Shown in pieces: positions 1 through 5,016 of a DNA stretch of 5,016 nt. A program made the position numbers and the translations under genes. This DNA comes from Haemophilus parainfluenzae (lineage in GTDB: Bacteria > Pseudomonadota > Gammaproteobacteria > Enterobacterales > Pasteurellaceae). The notes beneath the pieces are model-generated. The model saw nothing but the letters and a program-made list of their open reading frames with translations, had not been told where the DNA came from and ran no database searches. The stretch spans positions 1-5,016 of the forward strand of contig JAGZRY010000142.1 of the NCBI GenBank assembly GCA_018381425.1. The letters run 5' to 3'. Every line of letters starts with the position of its first letter. Position 1 is the first letter of the stretch.

Positions 1-396
1 ATCAACATTCACCAATAAATCAGCCTCAGGCAAGATGCCCTCGCCTTTTTCTGCCCATTCGATTAAGCAGATGCAATTTTGGCTGAAATAATCACGAATA
101 CCCATAAATTCCAATTCTTCAGGATCGGCAAGGCGATATAAATCAAAGTGATAAATCATTTTTCCTGCAATGCTATATTCTTCCACTAAGGTATAAGTAG
201 GACTTTTGACATTGCCTTGGTAGCCTAAACCTTGCACCATTCCACGAGTCAGGGTGGTTTTCCCTGCGCCGAGGTCGCCATTGAAATAAAGCACAATAGC
301 GTTATCTTTCGGTTGTTTTACAAGCACTTCTGCGAGTTTTTTACCAAAACGGAGCATCGTGCCTTCATCAGGAATGTATTGGGTTAATTCGGTCAT
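1..396 (-). CDS. tsaE: tRNA threonylcarbamoyladenosine biosynthesis ATPase TsaE (partial, C-terminus beyond left edge)
   Basis: TsaE is the cytoplasmic P-loop ATPase that works with TsaB and TsaD to make N6-threonylcarbamoyladenosine (t6A) at position 37 of ANN-decoding tRNAs. The 132 visible residues run from ATG at 396 and remain open at base 1. E. coli TsaE is about 153 residues, so roughly 20 are missing. Visible motifs are the Walker A loop GDLGAGKTT (residues 40-48), the switch-like [10 protein letters not shown] (65-74), YHFDLYRL with Asp85 (82-89), [14 protein letters not shown] (91-104) and IEW (112-114), all hallmarks of the family. The start fits the family N-terminus, but the Shine-Dalgarno is weak (TAAGA just before ATG). 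I see no convincing promoter in bases 397-474; there is only a TAAAAT-like -10 without a good -35. The gene follows the terminator of the tRNA-Gly pair on the same strand. Identification is firm. Confidence 0.96.
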   Translation of the reverse strand, partial: MTELTQYIPDEGTMLRFGKKLAEVLVKQPKDNAIVLYFNGDLGAGKTTLTRGMVQGLGYQGNVKSPTYTLVEEYSIAGKMIYHFDLYRLADPEELEFMGIRDYFSQNCICLIEWAEKGEGILPEADLLVNVD

Positions 397-474
397 TCTT
401 AGAGTGATTTTTTAGGTTAAAGTTTCTGAGGAATTTTATCGTATTTTGAAGGGAATATGTAGGAAAAATACAAT

Positions 475-504
475 AAAAAATCCGCTGCTTTTCAGCAACG
501 GATT
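475..504 (-). terminator. Intrinsic terminator of the tRNA-Gly operon
   Basis: Read on the minus strand, a 10-bp stem (arms 495-504 and 479-488, one G-U pair) closes a 6-base loop, TGAAAA. Six T residues follow immediately (bases 480 down to 475). It lies 7 bases past the 3' end of the second tRNA-Gly and upstream of tsaE, so it should end the tRNA transcript and separate it from tsaE. Confidence 0.9.
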
Positions 505-511
505 GAGAATT

Positions 512-587
<76 letters not shown>

Positions 588-591
588 AGGG

Positions 592-701
<110 letters not shown>

Positions 702-708
702 AGGCAAC

Positions 709-736
709 ATTATACGAAAAAATTTATTCAACGCAA
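709..736 (-). promoter_or_regulatory. Promoter of the tRNA-Gly pair
   Basis: On the minus strand a consensus -10 TATAAT (714-709) lies 16 bases after a -35-like TTGCGT (736-731, 4 of 6 matches). Predicted transcription starts near 702, giving an 18- to 19-base leader before the first tRNA. No intrinsic terminator separates orn from this point, so orn read-through could also feed the tRNAs. Confidence 0.75.
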
Positions 737-776
737 GCGCAGATTTCGCAAATGATTGAGTTTGCCTAAGTTTTCA

Positions 777-1325
777 TCAACCCAGATTAATAAAGTGCTC
801 ACGGTAGTAAGCTAACTCTTTAATTGATTCTCGAATATCATCAAGCGCTAAATGAGTATTGCCTTTTTTGAATCCTTCTAAAATCTCTGGTTTCCAGCGA
901 GAAGCCAATTCTTTTAATGTACTGACATCCACATGACGATAATGGAAATAATCCGCTAAATCAGGCATATATTTATAAAGAAAGCGTTTATCTTGTGCGA
1001 TACTGTTGCCACAAATCGGTGAAGCACCTTTCGGTACCCAACGTTTTAAAAAATCTAATGTTTGTAATTCTGCTGCACGTTCGGTGAGTTTGCTCGCTTT
1101 GACACGGTCAACTAAGCCATTTGCCGTGTGGGTTTTTACGCACCATTCCGACATTTTGTTTAATAATTCATCACTTTGATGCACTGCAATCACAGGTCCT
1201 TCAGCTAAAATATTGAGATCTTTATCGGTCACAATAGTCGCGATTTCAATAATGCGTTCTTTTTCAGGATCTAATCCTGTCATCTCTAAATCGATCCAAA
1301 TCAGATTTTGTTTATCTAATTGCAT
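777..1325 (-). CDS. orn: Oligoribonuclease (DEDDh 3'-5' exoribonuclease)
   Basis: Orn is the cytoplasmic enzyme that degrades two- to five-base RNA fragments, above all dinucleotides such as pGpG from c-di-GMP breakdown, to mononucleotides. It completes mRNA turnover and is often essential in gammaproteobacteria. The 182 residues match the family length (E. coli 181). The DEDDh catalytic set is intact: Asp12 and Glu14 in [11 protein letters not shown], Asp112 in NSIAQDKRF, His158 and Asp163 in [10 protein letters not shown]. The residues that cap the dinucleotide pocket, Leu18, Trp61 and Tyr129, are also present. ATG at 1325 has a Shine-Dalgarno AGGAT (1340-1336) 10 bases upstream. A TAAAAT-like -10 at 1369-1364 is possible, but I see no good -35. 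The gene diverges from rsgA, as in E. coli, and is followed on its strand by the tRNA-Gly pair. Confidence 0.98.
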   Translation of the reverse strand: MQLDKQNLIWIDLEMTGLDPEKERIIEIATIVTDKDLNILAEGPVIAVHQSDELLNKMSEWCVKTHTANGLVDRVKASKLTERAAELQTLDFLKRWVPKGASPICGNSIAQDKRFLYKYMPDLADYFHYRHVDVSTLKELASRWKPEILEGFKKGNTHLALDDIRESIKELAYYREHFINLG

Positions 1326-1371
1326 AATATAAGGTATCCTATGAACATTTTTTAATCCCGTTTATTTTAAC

Positions 1372-1401
1372 GAAAAACATCGGAAAAAACGACCGCACTT
1401 T
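1372..1401 (-). other. DNA uptake signal sequence (Hin-type, extended form) next to the rsgA start
   Basis: The core AAGTGCGGT is read on the minus strand (plus-strand ACCGCACTT at 1392-1400). It is preceded by an extra A and followed by two T tracts (1389-1384 and 1377-1373) one helical turn apart, the full extended uptake motif of Haemophilus. It ends directly against the rsgA start codon at 1402 and therefore occupies the usual ribosome-binding position. It also fills the far end of the divergent orn/rsgA spacer. Confidence 0.93.
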
Positions 1402-2442
1402 ATGAGCAAACGTAAACTAACGCAAAATCAAACTCGTCGAATTCAATCAAATAACGCGAAAGCCTTGCATCGCCACAAGAAGAAAAAAGAAGTGGAATGG
1501 CAAGATGATATGCTAGGTGAAAGCCAAGATGGGATAGTCGTTACACGTTATTCAGTTCATGCAGATGTGGAAAATGCACAAGGCGAAATTTTCCGTTGTA
1601 ATTTACGTCGTACACTTTCTAGTCTCGTGGTTGGAGACAAAGTGATTTGGCGACAAGGCAATGAGCAGCTCCAAGGTGTGAGTGGGGTGATTGAAGCTAT
1701 TCACCCAAGACAAAATGAAATTGCTCGTCCTGATTACTATGATGGGTTGAAACCGATCGCGGCCAATATCGATCGTATTATTATTGTTTCTGCGGTGGTG
1801 CCGGTACTTTCACTCAATATTATCGATCGTTATTTAGTGGTGTGTGAAAATGCGGGGATCGAACCTGTCATTGTGGTGAATAAAGGCGATTTACTGGATG
1901 CCGAGCAAGAGCAGGAAGTGGAAAGCCAATTACAGATTTACCGTGATATTGGTTATCAGACCATCATCATTTCTGCTGAAACCGGAAAAAATATGGAAAA
2001 ATTGACCGCACTTTTAAGTGATGGAACATCCATTTTTGTGGGGCAGTCAGGGGTAGGTAAATCCAGTTTAATTAACCATATTTTACCAACGGTCAATGCG
2101 CAAGTCGGTGGCATCAGTGAAACCTCAGGCTTGGGGCAACATACCACAACTTCTTCTCGTTTATATCATTTGCCACAAGGCGGTAATTTGATTGATTCAC
2201 CAGGTGTTCGTGAATTTGGTTTATGGCATTTGGAGCCAGATCAGATTACGAAAGGTTATCGTGAATTTCAATATGTCTTAGGCATGTGTAAATTCCGTGA
2301 TTGTAAACATTTAAATGATCCAGGTTGTGCGTTGCGTGAAGCGGTAGAAGCAGGTCGGATTTCACCAATACGTTATGAGAATTATCATCGCTTAATTGAA
2401 AGTTTAAGTGAGACAAAATCACAACGCCATTTTTCTGTGTAG
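1402..2442 (+). CDS. rsgA: Small ribosomal subunit biogenesis GTPase RsgA (YjeQ)
   Basis: RsgA is a ribosome-stimulated GTPase that acts late in 30S maturation, checking the decoding centre and releasing RbfA. At 346 residues it matches E. coli (350). A basic N-terminal tail (1-30) leads into an OB-fold (about 43-105). The GTPase domain has the circularly permuted order G4-G5-G1-G2-G3: NKGD (160-163), SAETG (191-195), GQSGVGKSS (214-222), GLGQHTTT (243-250) and DSPG (265-268). The C-terminal zinc site is Cys296, Cys301, His303 and Cys309. The start is supported by the family-like MSKRKL N-terminus. No Shine-Dalgarno is visible in the normal place because an uptake sequence abuts the ATG; the nearest purine run is GGAAAAAA at 1382-1389. 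No terminator is seen before the ptsH promoter region. A second uptake sequence lies inside the gene. Confidence 0.98.
   Translation: MSKRKLTQNQTRRIQSNNAKALHRHKKKKEVEWQDDMLGESQDGIVVTRYSVHADVENAQGEIFRCNLRRTLSSLVVGDKVIWRQGNEQLQGVSGVIEAIHPRQNEIARPDYYDGLKPIAANIDRIIIVSAVVPVLSLNIIDRYLVVCENAGIEPVIVVNKGDLLDAEQEQEVESQLQIYRDIGYQTIIISAETGKNMEKLTALLSDGTSIFVGQSGVGKSSLINHILPTVNAQVGGISETSGLGQHTTTSSRLYHLPQGGNLIDSPGVREFGLWHLEPDQITKGYREFQYVLGMCKFRDCKHLNDPGCALREAVEAGRISPIRYENYHRLIESLSETKSQRHFSV
1984..2014 (-). other. DNA uptake signal sequence inside rsgA
   Basis: The core ACCGCACTT on the plus strand at 2005-2013 is AAGTGCGGT read on the minus strand. It is flanked by A runs near 1985-1990 and 1997-2001, again the extended motif. 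The nine core bases are exactly codons 202-204 (Thr-Ala-Leu) of RsgA, in the linker between the G5 and G1 motifs, where the sequence can vary. It points the same way as the copy at 1372-1401, about 613 bases apart. Confidence 0.92.
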
Positions 2443-2471
2443 TAGACAAATTACTGTAAATTAGGTATAAA
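2443..2471 (+). promoter_or_regulatory. Candidate upstream ptsH promoter (P1)
   Basis: TAGACA (2443-2448, 5 of 6 to the -35 consensus) and TATAAA (2466-2471, 5 of 6 to the -10 consensus) are separated by 17 bases. The -35 starts directly after the rsgA stop codon. Transcription would begin near 2478, giving a leader of about 117 bases before ptsH. The call rests on motif match only. Confidence 0.55.
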
Positions 2472-2481
2472 TTACTCCGAA

Positions 2482-2503
2482 TTTCGTGACGTAGCTCAAG
2501 TTT
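2482..2503 (+). promoter_or_regulatory. Candidate CRP (cAMP receptor protein) binding site
   Basis: CGTGA (2485-2489), six bases, then TCAAG (2496-2500) resembles the CRP consensus TGTGA-N6-TCACA (4 of 5 and 3 of 5 matches), with A/T-rich ends. The centre at 2492.5 is about 60 bases upstream of the start predicted for the downstream ptsH promoter, the class I activation position. It lies about 14 bases downstream of the P1 start. CRP control of ptsHI is known in E. coli; here it is inferred. Confidence 0.45.
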
Positions 2504-2517
2504 TTTTGTGTTTGGTC

Positions 2518-2546
2518 TTGATTATTGGGCGTTTAATAGAGATACT
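2518..2546 (+). promoter_or_regulatory. Candidate downstream ptsH promoter (P2)
   Basis: TTGATT (2518-2523) and GATACT (2541-2546) are spaced by 17 bases, each matching 4 of 6 consensus positions. Predicted start is near 2553, giving a leader of about 42 bases that includes the ptsH Shine-Dalgarno AGAGG (2583-2587). As a weak promoter with a CRP-like site centred near -60, it fits an activator-dependent element, but this is inference. Confidence 0.4.
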
Positions 2547-2594
2547 ACAGCGAATTTATAGATTAAATTTTACAATTACTATAGAGGTAACATT

Positions 2595-2852
2595 ATGTTC
2601 TCAAAAGATGTAGAAATTACAGCTCCTAATGGTTTACACACCCGTCCAGCGGCGCAATTTGTAAAAGAAGCGAAAGCATTTGCTTCTAATGTAACCGTCA
2701 CTTCTGGTGGAAAAAGTGCAAGTGCGAAAAGCTTATTTAAGCTACAAACCTTAGGTTTGACGCAAGGAACTGTAATCACCATCTCGGCGGAAGGTGAAGA
2801 TGAACAACAAGCCGTTGAACATTTAGTCGCATTAATTCCTACTTTAGAATAA
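2595..2852 (+). CDS. ptsH: Phosphocarrier protein HPr
   Basis: HPr is the small cytoplasmic phosphocarrier of the sugar phosphotransferase system. It takes phosphate from enzyme I onto a histidine and passes it to sugar-specific IIA domains, including IIA-Glc. The 85 residues equal the E. coli length and align with it without gaps. The active-site motif GLHTRPAA holds His15 and Arg17. Ser46 lies in [11 protein letters not shown] (45-55), a segment essentially identical to E. coli; this is the site of regulatory phosphorylation by HPr kinase in Gram-positive bacteria. A good Shine-Dalgarno, AGAGG at 2583-2587, sits 7 bases before ATG. It is the first gene of ptsHI-crr and is followed by a terminator-like hairpin and a 78-base gap before ptsI. 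That arrangement suits a need for HPr in excess of enzyme I. Confidence 0.99.
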   Translation: MFSKDVEITAPNGLHTRPAAQFVKEAKAFASNVTVTSGGKSASAKSLFKLQTLGLTQGTVITISAEGEDEQQAVEHLVALIPTLE

Positions 2853-2858
2853 TTGACG

Positions 2859-2893
2859 ATAGCCACCGGATTCCTATTCTGTGGCTATTTTTT
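2859..2893 (+). terminator. Terminator-like hairpin between ptsH and ptsI
   Basis: ATAGCCAC (2859-2866) pairs perfectly with GTGGCTAT (2881-2888) around a 14-base loop, followed by five T residues and then ATTT. It begins 7 bases past the ptsH stop. The long loop makes it weaker than a typical terminator. Because ptsI has no clear promoter of its own in the remaining gap, this probably ends only part of the transcripts and raises HPr over enzyme I. Confidence 0.75.
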
Positions 2894-2930
2894 ATTTAGC
2901 CTTTAATAAATTATTTCGGAATGTAAAATT

Positions 2931-4658
2931 ATGATTACAGGTATCCCAGCATCGCCAGGTATCGTTTTTGGTAAAGCTTTAGTATTAAAAGAAGAAAAAA
3001 TTGTTCTGGATTTCCAAAAAATTTCAGAAGAGCAAATCGAGTCAGAAATTGCTCGTTTTTATGCGGGCCGTGAAGCTGCAGTTGAGCAACTTAATTCTAT
3101 TCATCAACGCGCATTAAAATCTTTAGGGGAAGAAAAAGCAGCCATCTTTGAAGGCCATTTAATGATCCTTGAAGATGAAGAATTAGAAGAAGAAATTCTT
3201 GATTATCTTCGTTCACATAAAGTAAATGCGAGTGTGGCTGCAAGTAAAATCATCGATCAACAAGTTGAAATGTTGTCTGAAATTGATGATGAATACTTAA
3301 AAGAACGTGCGGGTGATATCCGTGATATCGGTAATCGTTTAATCAAAAATATTTTAGGTATGCACATCGTAGATCTTGGTGATATTGCCGAAGAGTCTAT
3401 CCTTGTGGCTTACGATTTAACTCCATCAGAAACCGCTCAATTAAACTTAGAAAAAGTATTAGGTTTTATTACTGATATTGGTGGTAGAACATCTCACACC
3501 TCAATTATGGCTCGTTCACTTGAATTGCCTGCCATTGTTGGGACAAATGATGTCACAGCGCGAGTGAATACTGGTGATTATCTTATTTTAGATGCCGTGA
3601 ACAACCGTGTTTACGTGAATCCGACTCAAGCTGAAATCGATGAATTAAAAACACTAGAAGCAAAACTTGCTGAAGAAAAAGCTGAATTAGCAAAATTAAA
3701 AGATTTACCTGCAGTGACCCTTGATGGTCATAAAGTCGAAGTGGTAGCGAATATTGGTACGATTCGTGATTGCGAAGGTGCACATCGTAATGGTGCTGAA
3801 GGGGTGGGTTTATACCGTACTGAATTCCTCTTTATGGATCGTGATCAGTTACCAAGCGAAGAAGAGGAATTCATTGCCTATAAAGAAGTAGTTGAAGCAA
3901 TGGAAGGTCGACTAGTAGTATTACGTACGATGGATATCGGCGGTGATAAAGAATTGCCATATTTAAATTTACCAAAAGAAATGAACCCATTCCTTGGATG
4001 GCGTGCGATCCGTATTGCCCTTGATCGTCGTGAAATTTTACACGCACAATTAAGAGCCGTATTGCGTGCATCTGCATTTGGTAAACTTGCGGTTATGTTC
4101 CCGATGATTATTTCGGTAGAAGAAATCCGAGAGTTAAAATCCGTGCTTGAAACCTTAAAAGCAGAATTACGCGCAGAGGGTAAAGCCTTTGATGAAAACA
4201 TCCAAGTGGGTGTCATGGTTGAGACCCCATCTGCAGCAGTGAATGCGAAATTCTTAGCGAAAGAAGTAGATTTCTTTAGTATTGGTACAAACGATTTAAC
4301 CCAATATACCTTAGCCGTTGACCGTGGTAACGAATTAATTTCTCACTTGTACAATCCAATGTCACCTTCAGTACTTGGTTTGATTAAACAAGTGATTGAT
4401 GCCTCTCATGCTGAAGGTAAATGGACTGGTATGTGTGGTGAGTTAGCTGGTGATGAACGTGCGACCTTATTGTTACTCGGTATGGGCTTAGATGAATTTA
4501 GTATGAGTGCCATTTCTGTGCCACATGTTAAAAAATTAGTGCGTCATGTGAGTTACCAAGAGGCGAAAGCCTTGGCGGATGAAGCATTACAAAAACCAAC
4601 AGCAGCTGAAATTGAGCAATTAATTCAAGATTTTTTAGCAGAAAAGTCGTTAAACTAG
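2931..4658 (+). CDS. ptsI: Phosphoenolpyruvate-protein phosphotransferase (PTS enzyme I)
   Basis: Enzyme I starts the PTS by taking phosphate from phosphoenolpyruvate onto a histidine and donating it to HPr. It is a cytoplasmic dimer. The 575 residues match the E. coli length. The N-terminal half contains the HPr-binding helical region (about 25-145) and the phosphohistidine domain with [13 protein letters not shown], giving His189. A charged helical linker rich in Glu and Lys (about 234-258) joins it to the PEP-binding barrel. That barrel has GLYRTEFLF with Arg296, [10 protein letters not shown] with Arg332, VETPSA with Glu431, GTNDLTQY with Asp455, Arg465, and the general acid Cys502 in GMCGELAGD. 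All key residues are intact. A modest Shine-Dalgarno, GGAA (2918-2921), lies 9 bases before ATG. No strong promoter is seen in the ptsH-ptsI gap, so it probably depends on read-through from ptsH. Confidence 0.99.
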   Translation: MITGIPASPGIVFGKALVLKEEKIVLDFQKISEEQIESEIARFYAGREAAVEQLNSIHQRALKSLGEEKAAIFEGHLMILEDEELEEEILDYLRSHKVNASVAASKIIDQQVEMLSEIDDEYLKERAGDIRDIGNRLIKNILGMHIVDLGDIAEESILVAYDLTPSETAQLNLEKVLGFITDIGGRTSHTSIMARSLELPAIVGTNDVTARVNTGDYLILDAVNNRVYVNPTQAEIDELKTLEAKLAEEKAELAKLKDLPAVTLDGHKVEVVANIGTIRDCEGAHRNGAEGVGLYRTEFLFMDRDQLPSEEEEFIAYKEVVEAMEGRLVVLRTMDIGGDKELPYLNLPKEMNPFLGWRAIRIALDRREILHAQLRAVLRASAFGKLAVMFPMIISVEEIRELKSVLETLKAELRAEGKAFDENIQVGVMVETPSAAVNAKFLAKEVDFFSIGTNDLTQYTLAVDRGNELISHLYNPMSPSVLGLIKQVIDASHAEGKWTGMCGELAGDERATLLLLGMGLDEFSMSAISVPHVKKLVRHVSYQEAKALADEALQKPTAAEIEQLIQDFLAEKSLN

Positions 4659-4717
4659 ATACAAAAACAGAGTTTTACGTTAAAATACCAGCCATCTTTA
4701 ATAGATAGGAGATTAAA

Positions 4718-5016
4718 ATGGGCTTATTTGACAAATTATTTGGTTCAAAAGAAAACAAATCAGTGGAAGTAGAAATTTATGCGCCAATTTCTGGTGAGAT
4801 TGTGAATATCGAAGATGTACCAGATGTTGTTTTCTCTGAAAAAATCGTGGGTGATGGTATCGCGATTCGCCCAACAGGTAACAAAATTGTTGCGCCTGTT
4901 GATGGTGTAATTGGTAAAATTTTTGAAACCAATCACGCTTTTTCAATGGAATCAAAAGAGGGTGTTGAATTATTCGTTCACTTCGGTATTGATACCGTTG
5001 AATTAAAAGGTGAAGG
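4718..5016 (+). CDS. crr: PTS glucose-type IIA component (IIA-Glc/EIIA-Crr), partial, C-terminus beyond right edge
   Basis: IIA-Glc receives phosphate from HPr. It can pass phosphate to glucose-type permeases, and it regulates adenylate cyclase and several sugar uptake systems. The visible 99 residues are about the first 60% of the family (E. coli 169). The N-terminal MGLFDKLF can form the short amphipathic membrane-binding helix. The tail between it and the folded domain is about three residues shorter than in E. coli. Core motifs are [18 protein letters not shown] (22-39), GDGIAI (45-50), the substrate-side His73 in ETNHAFS and the phospho-accepting His88 in [17 protein letters not shown] strong Shine-Dalgarno, AGGAG (4707-4711), sits 6 bases before ATG. 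It follows ptsI by 59 bases without a terminator, so read-through is likely. A weak -10-like TAAAAT (4681-4686) could add a local promoter. Confidence 0.98.
   Translation, partial: MGLFDKLFGSKENKSVEVEIYAPISGEIVNIEDVPDVVFSEKIVGDGIAIRPTGNKIVAPVDGVIGKIFETNHAFSMESKEGVELFVHFGIDTVELKGE

Noticed and set aside
2557..2582. TATAG/CTATA hairpin in the ptsH leader that might hide the Shine-Dalgarno
   Set aside because: The stem has only 5 A/T-rich pairs with a 16-base loop and would be too unstable to matter.
2711..2731. AAGTGCAAGTGCGAA in ptsH looks like an uptake sequence
   Set aside because: It reads AAGTGCGAA, with two mismatches to AAGTGCGGT, no extended T tracts, and encodes the conserved SASAKS segment of HPr.
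2921..2926. ATGTAA start-stop element just before ptsI
   Set aside because: There is no Shine-Dalgarno at suitable spacing for it, and such a six-base match is expected by chance in A/T-rich DNA.
3878..4216. A 112-codon minus-strand open frame inside ptsI
   Set aside because: It is fully antisense to the conserved PEP-binding domain of ptsI and resembles no known protein; it is a shadow frame.
4674..4702. TTTACG-N17-TTTAAT as a crr promoter
   Set aside because: Spacing and match are good, but transcription would start near 4709, inside the crr Shine-Dalgarno AGGAG, leaving a leader of about 9 bases without a working ribosome-binding site.

Overview
This window looks like a chromosomal core-genome segment from a Pasteurellaceae member of the Haemophilus/Aggregatibacter/Pasteurella group. 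The proteins closely resemble their Enterobacteriaceae counterparts. The sequence is A/T-rich. It carries two perfect copies of the Hin-type DNA uptake core AAGTGCGGT, read as ACCGCACTT on the plus strand, and both have the flanking A/T tracts of the extended uptake motif. I cannot fix the species from this sequence alone.

The left part reads on the minus strand, from right to left. It holds orn (oligoribonuclease), then two identical tRNA-Gly(GCC) genes with their own promoter and an intrinsic terminator, then tsaE (tRNA t6A modification ATPase), which runs off the left edge. This matches the E. coli order orn, tRNA-Gly array, tsaE, except that queG and nnr, which lie between the tRNAs and tsaE in E. 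coli, are absent. The 76-base gap between orn and rsgA is a divergent start region, and a full extended uptake sequence fills much of it.

The right part reads on the plus strand. It holds rsgA (30S-assembly GTPase), then the general phosphotransferase genes ptsH (HPr), ptsI (enzyme I) and crr (IIA-Glc, cut by the right edge). Upstream of ptsH I see two promoter-like elements and a candidate CRP site. Between ptsH and ptsI lies a terminator-like hairpin that may keep HPr mRNA above ptsI mRNA.

The window joins two themes. One is RNA metabolism and translation: orn, tRNA-Gly, tsaE and rsgA. The other is the phosphate relay PEP to EI to HPr to IIA-Glc. In Haemophilus, IIA-Glc influences adenylate cyclase, and cAMP-CRP controls natural competence, so genes upstream of competence sit here beside DNA uptake signals. 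I found no new multi-gene system, mobile element or CRISPR array. The most unusual structure is a bulged 12-bp inverted repeat that brackets one of the two tRNA-Gly genes and starts at the predicted transcription start.
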